Below, piece after piece: positions 33,119 through 41,477 of a DNA stretch of 42,037 bases. The stretch spans positions 1 through 42,037 of the forward strand of contig JBJEFI010000080.1 in NCBI GenBank assembly GCA_051873875.1, read 5' to 3'. Every line of letters starts with the position of its first letter. Position 1 is the first letter of the stretch. Source of the stretch: JBJEFI01 sp051873875. Lineage in GTDB: Bacteria; Bacillota; Bacilli; Bacillales; Bacillaceae_G. Below the pieces are notes generated by a model. The model saw nothing but the letters and a program-made list of their open reading frames with translations. It had not been told where the DNA came from and did no database searches. Position numbers and translations under genes: made by a program.

Positions 33119-33997
33119 GTGGATTTTAATTGGTTAACAACCTTTTTAACTGCTGTTAAATATGGAACCTTTAGAAAAACAGCAGAAGTTTTATATATTT
33201 CACAGCCTTCTGTTACTGTTCATATTCATAAGCTTGAGAAAGAATTGGGCGTAGCATTGTTTCAGAAAGATGGAAGAAACATGAAGCTAACTGAGGAAGG
33301 AAAACGATACGTTCCGATTGCAGAACACTTAATAAACACTCACCAAAAAGGCTTAGCAGAAATAAAAGCACTTAGCCAAGGATACACGACGACACTAGCA
33401 CTAGCTATCTCTCCTTTACTTGCAGATACGATTCTTCCACATGTCTTAAAGCAATTTATTACTACCTATCCACATATTCAATTATCTGTCAGTGTACTAG
33501 CATCTGTAGAGATGGAACAGTTAATTGTCAATGAAGAAATTGATATCGCGCTAACTTGTATCAACACAATAAATTCGGAATTAATTAGTGATATTTTATA
33601 CACCGACAATATAAAACTAATCACTTTACATGATGGCTATGATCCTGAATTTGCCCCTTCCTTAACAGAAGAAGAAGTTTTAACGAACAACTACTTACTA
33701 ATTGATAACCATCCTGTTTATTGGGACAGCCTAACGAGAGCCATTAAAAGTAAATTCCCAACGATAAAAATGATGAAAGTATCACAAATTTATATTACAA
33801 AACGATTTATCGCTAATGGATTAGGAGTTTCCTTCTTGCCAGCTTCAACTGTTCGACGAGAATTAATGGAAGGATGGTTTTTAGAAGTACCATGTTCGAG
33901 TATTAAACTCCCTACAATAAATATTTATGGACTTATGAAATACAAGCATTCAAAGCAAAAATTATTTCTCGATTTTTTAGCAAATTACACCATATAA
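33119..33997 (+). CDS. citR: LysR-family regulator of citA
   Basis: 292 residues from GTG at 33119: GAGGTGA lies 5 nt ahead, and MDFNWLTTFLTAVKYGTF matches the CitR start I remember from B. subtilis (MDFKWLHTF). The GTG at 33110 overlaps that SD. N-terminal winged HTH has FRKTAEVLYISQPSVTVHI and LEKELGVALFQKDGR; the rest is the two-lobed effector-binding domain. In B. subtilis CitR represses citA. Divergent from citA across 97 bp. Confidence 0.9.
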   Translation: MDFNWLTTFLTAVKYGTFRKTAEVLYISQPSVTVHIHKLEKELGVALFQKDGRNMKLTEEGKRYVPIAEHLINTHQKGLAEIKALSQGYTTTLALAISPLLADTILPHVLKQFITTYPHIQLSVSVLASVEMEQLIVNEEIDIALTCINTINSELISDILYTDNIKLITLHDGYDPEFAPSLTEEEVLTNNYLLIDNHPVYWDSLTRAIKSKFPTIKMMKVSQIYITKRFIANGLGVSFLPASTVRRELMEGWFLEVPCSSIKLPTINIYGLMKYKHSKQKLFLDFLANYTI

Positions 33998-34032
33998 CCT
34001 AGCATGTGAGATGCTAGGTTTCTTATGTCTTC
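33996..34032 (+). terminator. Terminator after citR
   Basis: AACCTAGCAT (33996-34005) pairs with ATGCTAGGTT (34011-34020), then TCTTATG and a T-rich stretch. Confidence 0.8.
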
Positions 34033-34114
34033 TTTTTTGTTTTTATTAGTTGACCTACGATTGATGAAATGACGATAATCATAAACATGACGAGTGTTAA
34101 AGCTAGCTGATTCG
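34023..34114 (-). CDS. C-terminal fragment of a membrane protein, cut by a gap
   Basis: Only the last 29 or so residues are present: a hydrophobic helix (LALTLVMFMIIVISSIVG) then a basic tail (QLIKTKKKT) and TAA. The N-terminal part lies in the adjacent 100-N gap, so the family is unidentifiable. The tail overlaps the terminator region of convergent citR. Confidence 0.55.
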
Positions 34115-34214
34115 NNNNNNNNNNNNNNNNNNNNNNNNNNNNNNNNNNNNNNNNNNNNNNNNNNNNNNNNNNNNNNNNNNNNNNNNNNNNNNNNNNNNNN
34201 NNNNNNNNNNNNNN
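34115..34214. other. Assembly gap (100 N)
   Basis: Placeholder run of exactly 100 N. It must hide most of a membrane-protein gene and its promoter. Confidence 0.95.
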
Positions 34215-34244
34215 TTTATTATTAGAAGATAACGAGCATTGAAA

Positions 34245-34273
34245 TAAAAGGCTAATTCTTTAGAATCAGCCTT
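34245..34273 (-). terminator. Terminator after leuA
   Basis: AAGGCTAATTCT (34248-34259) pairs with AGAATCAGCCTT (34262-34273), one mismatch, T-rich on the minus strand. Confidence 0.8.
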
Positions 34274-34280
34274 GTTGTAC

Positions 34281-35432
34281 TTATTCAACTAAAAGCAACC
34301 GATCGACGACAATACTATTTATCGCATTGATATAAGCTAATGCACTTGCTTTCAGAATATCGGTATCCGTTGCCTTTGCTGTATATTTTTCTCCACCATA
34401 TTCCACTTGAATTTTTACTTTTCCTAATGCTTCTTTTCCACGAGAAACGCTACTAATATTGTATTCCACTAATTTCATATCTAAATCCGTAATGTCGGCA
34501 ATGGCAGAATACAAGGCCTCAATTGGACCTGAACCGACTGCACTACTTTTCAAGACTTCATTTCCCTTTTTAATTTTGACACTTGCCGATGGGAAGATTG
34601 TATTACTAATTACTTGTAAGTCTACTAGGTCATAGAAATTTTCACTGTAATGTTTAATATCTTTATTATCAATAGCATATTTTGCATAATAGTTTTCAAG
34701 GATGACGTATAAATCATGGCTATATACTTCTTTTTTCGCATCTGCTAAGTGAAGGAAGGCCTCAAATATCTCTTCAAATTGTTGTTCTGTTAATTGATTA
34801 AATCCTAATTTTTCTAGGGCATTTTTCACTGCATGGCGGCCAGAACGAGCCGTTAAAATCAGTTCCATATCATCTAACCCTACGTCGATTGGATTAATAA
34901 TTTCATAGGCATCCCTTGATTTTAACAAGCCATCTTGGTGAATACCAGATGAATGAGCGAAGGCATTTCCACCTGTTATCGCCTTGTTTACTTGGACATC
35001 TAATCCCATAAAATTACTTACTAACCGAGATGTATTGATAATTTCTTTCGTATTTACATTCGTATAGGCATCATAGACAGACGAACGTACCTTCATCGCC
35101 ATTACAATTTCCTCTAATGCCGCATTTCCAGCCCGTTCACCAATTCCATTAATCGTACATTCTACTTTATCTGCACCATTTTTTATTGCCGCTAACGTAT
35201 TAGCCGTTGCCATACCAAGGTCATTATGGCAATGAACACTTAATAGTACTTTGTCATTTAGATTTTTTAATCGATCATTTAATTTAAAAATTAATTCTCC
35301 AAACTCTTCTGGCACCGCATATCCAACTGTATCAGGTACATTAATCATCGTAGCTCCTGCTTTTACAACTGCTTCAATTGTTGTCCATAAATATTCAAAA
35401 TCAGAACGTGAAGCATCTTCTGTTGAATATTG
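34281..35432 (-). CDS. leuA: 2-isopropylmalate synthase, 5' end lost in a gap
   Basis: 383 residues visible, starting YSTEDASRSDFEYL and ending DRLLLVE. First step of leucine synthesis: acetyl-CoA plus 2-oxoisovalerate. The TIM barrel has INVPDTVGYAVPEEFG, the metal-binding SVHCHNDLGMATAN and NGIGERAGNAALEE; after about residue 250 the C-terminal LeuA dimerisation/regulatory domain (leucine-binding) follows. Full LeuA is about 510-520 residues, so roughly 130 N-terminal residues (about 400 nt) are missing; the real gap must be much longer than 100 nt. A leucine T-box precedes it. No other leu or ilv gene is adjacent. Confidence 0.93.
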   Translation of the reverse strand, partial: QYSTEDASRSDFEYLWTTIEAVVKAGATMINVPDTVGYAVPEEFGELIFKLNDRLKNLNDKVLLSVHCHNDLGMATANTLAAIKNGADKVECTINGIGERAGNAALEEIVMAMKVRSSVYDAYTNVNTKEIINTSRLVSNFMGLDVQVNKAITGGNAFAHSSGIHQDGLLKSRDAYEIINPIDVGLDDMELILTARSGRHAVKNALEKLGFNQLTEQQFEEIFEAFLHLADAKKEVYSHDLYVILENYYAKYAIDNKDIKHYSENFYDLVDLQVISNTIFPSASVKIKKGNEVLKSSAVGSGPIEALYSAIADITDLDMKLVEYNISSVSRGKEALGKVKIQVEYGGEKYTAKATDTDILKASALAYINAINSIVVDRLLLVE

Positions 35433-35532
35433 NNNNNNNNNNNNNNNNNNNNNNNNNNNNNNNNNNNNNNNNNNNNNNNNNNNNNNNNNNNNNNNNNNNN
35501 NNNNNNNNNNNNNNNNNNNNNNNNNNNNNNNN
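35433..35532. other. Assembly gap (100 N) in leuA
   Basis: Exactly 100 N. It hides the leuA start, its SD and about 130 codons. Confidence 0.95.
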
Positions 35533-35800
35533 AAAAAAGCCTCGCCTCTATATATACATATAGAGACGAGGCTGTGCTCGCGGTACCACTCTAATTGATT
35601 AATCATAAATAATTAATCCCCTTTGTTCAGTAGCTATCACTACCTATCTTTGTAACGGAAGAAATCCGACATCCCCTACTAAACTGTTCAGGGAGTAAGC
35701 TCTTGGACGAGTTCAAAGGGAATAACTACCGATTCACACCACCCATCGGCTCTCTAACAAGCATATTGTCCTTCTACTATTTCCAATCTTTGCTTATTAA
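35533..35800 (-). promoter_or_regulatory. Leucine T-box leader of leuA
   Basis: Read on the minus strand: AGAGAGCC and GGTGTGAATCGG (stem I region), TTTGAACTCGTCC with likely specifier CTC (Leu, 35711-35709), the T-box sequence AGAGTGGTACCGCG (35592-35579), then a long terminator hairpin (AGCCTCGTCTCTATAT with ATATAGAGGCGAGGCT) and TTTTTT. A -10 like TATAAT is at 35813-35808. Uncharged tRNA-Leu should favour the antiterminator. The remaining 35801-35933 is AT-rich with no gene. Confidence 0.93.
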
Positions 35801-35933
35801 CTATGTAATTATAGACAATGATAGTATGTAGCCATTTGAATTGTCAATGTAAATTTTCTGAAAATTTAAAAATAAATTAAATAAAAATCGCTTTATTAAG
35901 AATTATGAACACTTATGCTTATTTAGAACCTTT

Positions 35934-36314
35934 CTATCTCCTTAAAACATGATAGAAAAAAAGATAACAAAAAGAGGAAAAAAGGCTAATTGGTAATCCA
36001 GCTAAAACTAACGCATAAAAGTGAGTTTTTTCAATACCCGCTATATCTATGTACGATAAAGCAAGAATCATCGCCACAATGATACTATTTAATAAGCCAA
36101 CTACAATCATGGATAAAACTTTATTCATAATAAATGACATTGTATATTTTTTGGCAATAAGGGTAAACGGTATCGTAATTATTAAAATCGTTATCGGGAC
36201 AGCAAATAGATTAAAAAAGAGGAAAAATTCATTTTGAACATCGTATACTCTCAATCCAATTAAACTAACAACTAAACATAATATAGATGTTATCAATCCA
36301 CTAATTATTCTCAT
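35934..36314 (-). CDS. Small four-helix membrane protein, unknown
   Basis: 126 residues, ATG with AGGTG upstream. Four hydrophobic helices (about 5-25, 31-53, 62-88, 98-122) with short loops and a basic end (YHVLRR). No motif recognised. Faces leuA's leader on one side and the yhbH terminator on the other; single-gene unit. No visible regulatory link to leuA. Confidence 0.65.
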   Translation of the reverse strand: MRIISGLITSILCLVVSLIGLRVYDVQNEFFLFFNLFAVPITILIITIPFTLIAKKYTMSFIMNKVLSMIVVGLLNSIIVAMILALSYIDIAGIEKTHFYALVLAGLPISLFSSFCYLFFYHVLRR

Positions 36315-36431
36315 ACGAGCACCTACACTTAACTAGATTGGCAGATATAAAATATTTTAACTAACCCTTTCGCTGAAAATAGCAATATCCCTTCAAATGA
36401 GTAAAGAAAACTTACATTTTACAAACCAAAA

Positions 36432-36457
36432 TAATAACAGCCCCTATATCAGGGGCT
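36432..36457 (-). terminator. Terminator after yhbH
   Basis: AGCCCCT (36439-36445) pairs with AGGGGCT (36451-36457), followed on the minus strand by GTTATTATTTT. It abuts the stop codon. Confidence 0.75.
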
Positions 36458-37633
36458 TCACTTCGTCAATATTTCTTGATCCTTTCTAAAAAAACTCTTC
36501 ATTGCATTATAAACATCCGATTTTTGCTTTAAAATATAATGACGGAATTTCTCATCTTGAATATTTTTATAAGCAGACATTAAGGTGGAATGACGATTGT
36601 ATTGATTTACTTCCCCATATCCAAACATATTAGATACTTTTATTAACTCGCCAACGAGTTTGACACAGCGAGCATTATCGGATGTTAAATTGTCTCCATC
36701 TGAAAAATGGAATGGATAAATGTTATAGCGTTCTGGGTTATATTTGGCTTCAATTAATTCTAATGCTTTGCGGTAAACAGATGAACAAATCGTTCCTCCA
36801 CTTTCTCCTTTTGTAAAAAATTCTTCTTCTGTCACTACTTTTGCTTCTGTGTGATGCGCAATAAATTCAATATCAACTGTTTCGTATTTCGTCCGTAAGA
36901 AACGAGTCATCCAGAAGAAAAAGCTTCGTGCCATATATTTTTCCCATACGCCCATGGAACCAGATGTATCCATCATAGCAAGTACGACTGCCTTCGATTC
37001 TGGTTTTCTTACTTCATTCCATGTTTTAAAACGTAGGTCTTCTTGGCGAACGGGATAGAACGACGGTGTTCCATGTACCATTGCATTTCGTTTATAAGCA
37101 GCCATTAACGTTCGTTTTTTATCAATATTGCCAACTAACCCAGTTCGGGCAATATCGTTAAATTCAACATACTGTAAATAATGGTCATCTGTTTGTTTTC
37201 GTTTTAAATCTGGTAATTCTAACTCGCTAAACAACGCTTGTTCTAACTCTAGCATAGAGACCTCTGCTTCATAATAATCTTCTCCTGCTTGCTCTCCTGC
37301 CCCTTGCCCTCTACCAGCTCCTTTTTGCTTATTACCAGAACCATCTCGAGCAATGACGTCTCCAACCTTGCTTCCTCCGCCTCCTTGGCCAACGTGTTTA
37401 TTTTTATCATAATTATAACGAATCTTATATTCATCTAATGAACGAATGGGAATCTTCACAACGTCTTTACCATTGGACATGATGATGTTTTCCTCAGAAA
37501 TCAAATCACCTAAATTATTTTTAATTGCTTCTTGCACTTTTTCAAGGTGGCGTTTTTGATCATCATGACCTTTGCGGTGGAGGGACCAATTTTCTTTCGA
37601 TATCGTGAAATTTCCTTTATCTAACTCACTCAT
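36458..37633 (-). CDS. yhbH: Sporulation protein YhbH (YeaH family, DUF444)
   Basis: 391 residues, close to the B. subtilis length (388); ATG after GAAGGAGGAAAAACG. After a charged N-terminal region and a Gly-rich linker (VGQGGGGSKVGDV), the second half is a von Willebrand A-like domain with the MIDAS motif MMDTSGSMG and FHFSDGDNL. The E. coli homologue YeaH is co-transcribed with the PrkA homologue YeaG. In B. subtilis yhbH is sigma-E dependent and next to prkA. Here prkA is upstream on the same strand but separated by a HAD-Nudix pair and two terminators, so co-transcription is unlikely. Confidence 0.94.
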   Translation of the reverse strand: MSELDKGNFTISKENWSLHRKGHDDQKRHLEKVQEAIKNNLGDLISEENIIMSNGKDVVKIPIRSLDEYKIRYNYDKNKHVGQGGGGSKVGDVIARDGSGNKQKGAGRGQGAGEQAGEDYYEAEVSMLELEQALFSELELPDLKRKQTDDHYLQYVEFNDIARTGLVGNIDKKRTLMAAYKRNAMVHGTPSFYPVRQEDLRFKTWNEVRKPESKAVVLAMMDTSGSMGVWEKYMARSFFFWMTRFLRTKYETVDIEFIAHHTEAKVVTEEEFFTKGESGGTICSSVYRKALELIEAKYNPERYNIYPFHFSDGDNLTSDNARCVKLVGELIKVSNMFGYGEVNQYNRHSTLMSAYKNIQDEKFRHYILKQKSDVYNAMKSFFRKDQEILTK

Positions 37634-37810
37634 CGTTTTTCCTCCTTCTTTATTTGCACCTTTATTCCATCCTATGCATATACTATCCTGGTAATTGTCA
37701 TCTGCATATCTATCAGGAAAAGTGATTACTCTATCTTATGCAACCAATCTAGATTATTGCTATTAAAAATTAAAAATTAGGCAATTCTCAACAAAAGTAG
37801 ACAAGTTATC

Positions 37811-37842
37811 AAGGCTAGAAACAGCCTTTCCAACACTGTTTC
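37811..37842 (-). other. Possible pseudoknot upstream of yhbH
   Basis: On the minus strand GAAACAG pairs with CTGTTTC across a loop containing AAGG, which can pair with the CCTT just downstream. The two helices interlock (H-type pseudoknot) or are alternatives (AAGGCT/AGCCTT). About 180 nt before the yhbH start. Role unknown. Confidence 0.3.
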
Positions 37843-37849
37843 TTATATA

Positions 37850-37879
37850 AAAAAAGAACCAAATCATTTGGCTCTTTTT
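37850..37879 (-). terminator. Terminator of the HAD-Nudix operon
   Basis: AAAAAAGAACCAAAT pairs with ATTTGGCTCTTTTT (one mismatch); T-run on the minus strand. It overlaps the Nudix stop. Confidence 0.82.
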
Positions 37880-38495
37880 AATCAAATAAAGTTTCTTTAT
37901 TAGGATTTCTTAAAAAATCAAACATTGTTTTTAGCTGTGATTCTGTATTTCGATTAACTGACAAAGTTGGTAAATTACTTTCAGCGAAAAATTGAATATC
38001 ACTTGTTTCAATGCCAATCGTTTGAGCTCCGCCAACTATTTCACATTGAATAAACATTTTATAATAATGATATACTTCTGGTGGATGAGGGTGTTTATTT
38101 TTATCGAACAAAGCAAGCAATTTTACTGGCACCACATCATATCCAGACTCTTCTTTTATTTCCTTGACGATATTTTCAGAAGGAGATAAGCCAATATCAC
38201 AAAAACCACCAGGTAATGACCATCTTCCATCCATTTTTTCTCTCACCATTAAAATTTTATCATCTTTAAAAACAACACCACGGACATCCATTTTAGGAGT
38301 TGGATATCCTACTTCGTTTATAAATAAATTATTAATTTTACTCATTTCTAATCCAGAATACTCCGCTAGTATTTCTGCACTAATCTTTCCTAATTCTTCA
38401 TAACGCTCCCTATCATACATATCTTTTGAAAACGTTAATCCCGCTTGAGAAACTGCTTGTATTCTTTTTGCCCACTCTAACCATTTATCGCTCAT
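37878..38495 (-). CDS. Nudix hydrolase with N-terminal Nudix_N-type domain
   Basis: 205 residues from ATG at 38495 (GGGTG 6 nt ahead), overlapping the upstream HAD gene by 11 nt; a GTG at 38504 is also possible. The N-terminal helical half (WLEWAKRIQAVSQAGLTF) is of the type seen in YjhB-like ADP-ribose/nucleoside diphosphate hydrolases. The Nudix box is LPGGFCDIGLSPSENIVKEI followed by KEESGYD: the REUxEE core reads KEIKEE, with Arg changed to Lys, and the upstream conserved Glu is Leu. The two metal-binding Glu of the EE pair remain, so activity is likely but altered specificity is possible. Confidence 0.88.
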   Translation of the reverse strand: MSDKWLEWAKRIQAVSQAGLTFSKDMYDRERYEELGKISAEILAEYSGLEMSKINNLFINEVGYPTPKMDVRGVVFKDDKILMVREKMDGRWSLPGGFCDIGLSPSENIVKEIKEESGYDVVPVKLLALFDKNKHPHPPEVYHYYKMFIQCEIVGGAQTIGIETSDIQFFAESNLPTLSVNRNTESQLKTMFDFLRNPNKETLFD

Positions 38496-39138
38496 TGATA
38501 ACACCCATTTTAATAGTATTTAAAAAATCTGATACCTGATCAAAAATAGCATCTGGTTTTATTGTAAAATCTGTAGTTTGATAATCAGGTAACCAATGTA
38601 CACCTACTGTATACACATTTCCATCCACTCCTGCTTTTATATCTGCATCACTATCCCCAATAAATATTGCCTCATTTTCCCTTACACCTAAAATGGCTAA
38701 TGCCTTTAGCAAACCTTCTGGATGAGGTTTTGGTTGATTAACATCATCTCCAGTAATAATAACATCAAAAAAGCTATCCATATGTAGCGCTTTCAAAGAA
38801 ATTTCTAAGCTTCTTCTCGCTTTTCCTGTAACGATGCCTAATTTCATCCCTTGTTCTTTTAAATATGTTAATAATTGAATGATTTCCTCATTATGTTTTA
38901 CAAATTGATCGTGATATGCTGCATAATCTGCATAATACAACTCAATTGCTTCATCTTTATTTGTATGAATCAGATTTTCTCTAATAATTCCCGTTTCCGA
39001 TGGACCAAACATAGCGACAATTTCCTTCGCCGAAAGGTCCCGATTATCAAATGTTTTAAAAACGTCTTGGAAAGCATAATAACAAAGTGGTAGTGTATTT
39101 GCGATTGTTCCGTCAAAATCAAAAATAATTGCTTTCAT
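38485..39138 (-). CDS. HAD-superfamily phosphatase (PGP/PpaX-like)
   Basis: 217 residues from ATG at 39138 with AAAGGATG 8 nt ahead; an upstream start at 39168 is rejected. HAD motif I IFDFDGTIANT (nucleophile and acid Asp), motif II Thr in VTGKARRS, motif III Lys in NQPKPHPEG, and motif IV GDSDADIKAG. The helical cap inserted after motif I makes it a subclass I phosphoglycolate-type enzyme. Likely removes a phosphate from a small sugar or pyrophosphate. It overlaps and is co-transcribed with a Nudix hydrolase, suggesting a two-step nucleotide-sugar or house-cleaning pathway. Confidence 0.9.
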   Translation of the reverse strand: MKAIIFDFDGTIANTLPLCYYAFQDVFKTFDNRDLSAKEIVAMFGPSETGIIRENLIHTNKDEAIELYYADYAAYHDQFVKHNEEIIQLLTYLKEQGMKLGIVTGKARRSLEISLKALHMDSFFDVIITGDDVNQPKPHPEGLLKALAILGVRENEAIFIGDSDADIKAGVDGNVYTVGVHWLPDYQTTDFTIKPDAIFDQVSDFLNTIKMGVINER

Positions 39139-39208
39139 CCTAAACACATCCTTTCCACCTTTAATCATATACTAAATCTATTTAAAAATGTAGACTTTTT
39201 CAACAACA

Positions 39209-39240
39209 ATAAAAGCTGCCCAAATAGTGGACAGCCTTTG
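39209..39240 (-). terminator. Terminator after prkA
   Basis: AAGCTGCCC pairs imperfectly with GGACAGCCTT around CAAATAGT, with a T-rich end on the minus strand. Separates prkA from the HAD-Nudix pair. Confidence 0.75.
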
Positions 39241-39243
39241 TCA

Positions 39244-41139
39244 TTAGCGATTTAATAAACTACCAACATAACGCAATAATTCATTGGCAGATGTAGAATT
39301 GTAACCATACTCATCAACTAAACGAGCGACAACATCATTAATTTTTTTCAATTGACGCTCATCTGGTGTTTTAACAGATGTGGTTATTTTAACAACATCT
39401 TTTAAGTCAGCAAACAGCTTTTTCTGAATGGCTTCTCGTAGACGTTCATGGGAATTATAATCAAATCGTTTTCCTTTACGAGCGTATGCGGAAATACGAA
39501 TCAAAATTTCTTCACGGAATGCTTTTTTCGCATTTTCAGAAATACCGATTTGTTCTTCAATGGAACGCATTAACTTCTCATCTGGGTTCATCTCTTCCCC
39601 TGTTAATGGGTCACGTAATTTATTTTTGTTACAATAGGCCTCCACATTATCCAAATAATTATCCATCAATGTTTTCGCGGACTCTTCATACGAATAAACA
39701 AATGCCTTTTGTACTTCCTTCTTGGCGATTTCATCATACTCTTTTCGTACTAATGAAATGAAATTCAAATACCGTTCTCGATCATCATTTGTAATTGAAG
39801 AATGATGGTCCAATCCATCTTTAATCGCTCGAAGGACATCTAAGGCATTAATAGATGGTACATCTTTTCGGATAATACAAGATGAAATACGGTTAATTAC
39901 ATAACGAGGGTCAATACCACTCATTCCCTCATCTTGGTATTCTCGCTGCATTTCCTCTACATCAACTGTATTGTATCCTTCTACTAGCTCCCCATCATAT
40001 AAACGCATTTTCTTAATTAAATCCATATCGCCCCGCTTTGGCTCTTTTAATCGTGTCAAAATCGTAAACATGGCAGCAATTCGTAACGTATGCGGTGCAA
40101 TATGTACATCAGATACATCACTATCGCGAATCATTTTTTCATAAATTCGTTCTTCCTCACTCACCCTTAAATTATACGGAATAGGCATGACAATAATCCG
40201 TGAATGTAGTGCTTCATTTTTCTTATTAGCAATAAAAGAACGATACTCCGTTTCATTCGTATGGGCAACGATTAGTTCATCAGCAGAAATTAAAGCAAAC
40301 CGTCCTGCCTTGAAATTTCCTTCTTGCGTCAAGGATAATAAGTGCCATAAGAACTTCTCATCGCACTTTAACATCTCTTGAAATTCCATCATGCCACGAT
40401 TTGCCTTGTTTAATTCCCCATCAAATCGATACGCACGTGGATCTGATTCTGAACCAAACTCAGCTATCGTCGAAAAATCAATACTTCCTGTTAAATCGGC
40501 AATATCTTGTGATTTGGGATCAGAAGGGCTAAATGTACCAATTCCAATTCGCCGATCCTCTGACAAGAAAATCCGCTCAATCCGTACATCCTCAATTCGA
40601 TTGTTGTATTCTTGTTCTAAACGCATTAAATTAAGTGGGGATAAATTCCCTTCAATGCGAATACCGTATTCTTGGTAAAATTCTTCTCGTAAATGGTGAG
40701 GAATGAGATGAAGAGGATCTTCATGCATTGGACACCCTTTAATTGCGTAAATAGCTCCTCCTTCTGAATGGGAATATGCCTCTAATCCTCGTTTTAACAT
40801 CGTAACAAGAGTTGATTTTCCTCCACTGACCGGTCCCATTAATAATAAAATCCGCTTTCGTACATCTAACCGCTTTGCTGCTGGATGAAAATACTCCTCT
40901 ACTAGCCGTTCAAGTGCCTCCTCTAGTCCAAATAATTGATTGCTGAAAAACTTATAATGTCTTTTCCCTTCTAACTCTTCTACACCTGCATCTTTGATCA
41001 TGTTATAGATGCGGGAGTGTGCAGTTTGGGCAACTAAAGGATTCTCCTTCAACAACTCTAAGTAATCTCCAAATGTTCCTTCCCATTTTAATCGTTGTTC
41101 TTCTTGGCGGTGTTCTTCAATTCTTTTTAAAATATCCAT
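39244..41139 (-). CDS. prkA: PrkA, AAA+ serine protein kinase-like protein
   Basis: 631 residues from ATG at 41139 (AGGAAAAAGA upstream), the same length as B. subtilis PrkA; an in-frame start at 41181 is rejected. The AAA+ Walker A is LLMGPVSGGKSTLV (Gly102-Thr110). LMRLEQEYNNRIEDVRI and NRGMMEFQEMLKCDEKFLW are family signatures, and the C-terminal PrkA-type domain (about 400-631) follows. The protein has been described as a serine kinase and, in B. subtilis, also as an ATP-dependent protease acting during sporulation. Usually paired with yhbH and often spoVR; all three are in this window. Confidence 0.95.
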   Translation of the reverse strand: MDILKRIEEHRQEEQRLKWEGTFGDYLELLKENPLVAQTAHSRIYNMIKDAGVEELEGKRHYKFFSNQLFGLEEALERLVEEYFHPAAKRLDVRKRILLLMGPVSGGKSTLVTMLKRGLEAYSHSEGGAIYAIKGCPMHEDPLHLIPHHLREEFYQEYGIRIEGNLSPLNLMRLEQEYNNRIEDVRIERIFLSEDRRIGIGTFSPSDPKSQDIADLTGSIDFSTIAEFGSESDPRAYRFDGELNKANRGMMEFQEMLKCDEKFLWHLLSLTQEGNFKAGRFALISADELIVAHTNETEYRSFIANKKNEALHSRIIVMPIPYNLRVSEEERIYEKMIRDSDVSDVHIAPHTLRIAAMFTILTRLKEPKRGDMDLIKKMRLYDGELVEGYNTVDVEEMQREYQDEGMSGIDPRYVINRISSCIIRKDVPSINALDVLRAIKDGLDHHSSITNDDRERYLNFISLVRKEYDEIAKKEVQKAFVYSYEESAKTLMDNYLDNVEAYCNKNKLRDPLTGEEMNPDEKLMRSIEEQIGISENAKKAFREEILIRISAYARKGKRFDYNSHERLREAIQKKLFADLKDVVKITTSVKTPDERQLKKINDVVARLVDEYGYNSTSANELLRYVGSLLNR

Positions 41140-41268
41140 TCTTTTTCCTGGCCTCCCCTTTGAATCATTCCAACCAAACAAAAGGATTAATTAATAGATA
41201 TGCTTCAATGTCCATAAACATGAAAAAAATGTGCGTTTTGTTTTTTCTGACTTTTCCGTTTCTTAAAT

Positions 41269-41309
41269 TTTGTTTTCATGACATGTTGAAGTATAATGGA
41301 GGTACATGT
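41269..41309 (+). promoter_or_regulatory. Promoter and paired ACATGT sites ahead of the 30-residue peptide gene
   Basis: TATAAT at 41292-41297 with a weak -35 (TTTGTT). Identical palindromes ACATGT lie at 41281-41286 and 41304-41309, flanking the -10. This could be an operator pair; no regulator is identified. Confidence 0.5.
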
Positions 41310-41334
41310 TATGGGGAGAATAGGGGGAATAAGT

Positions 41335-41427
41335 ATGAAACTTTTATTAATCTTATTAGTATCTGCTGCATTTTTAACAGCTATCTTTACATCTGGCTAT
41401 AACGATAAACCAAAAATGACAAAATAA
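41335..41427 (+). CDS. 30-residue single-helix membrane peptide
   Basis: ATG with AGGGGGAATAAGT upstream and its own promoter. MKLLLILLVSAAFLTAIFTS forms one hydrophobic helix, followed by a short hydrophilic tail ending DKPKMTK. Too short for a lipoprotein with cargo; a small membrane peptide, regulatory partner or signal-like peptide. It is divergent from prkA and convergent with trmL, separated by a strong terminator. No family recognised. Confidence 0.65.
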   Translation: MKLLLILLVSAAFLTAIFTSGYNDKPKMTK

Positions 41428-41436
41428 TTTTTTATT

Positions 41437-41477
41437 AAAAAAAGCGTAAACCCATAGAGGTTTACGCTTTTTGTTTA
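41437..41477. terminator. Bidirectional terminator between small peptide gene and trmL
   Basis: AAAAAGCGTAAACC (41439-41452) pairs with GGTTTACGCTTTTT (41459-41472), T-rich on both sides. Confidence 0.88.

Noticed and set aside
34115..34288. 61-residue frame spanning the second gap
   Set aside because: Artefact of reading through N; it overlaps the leuA terminator.
35533..35606. N-terminal extension of leuA reading through the T-box
   Set aside because: The codons come from the T-box and its terminator, joined to leuA only by an arbitrary 100-N run.
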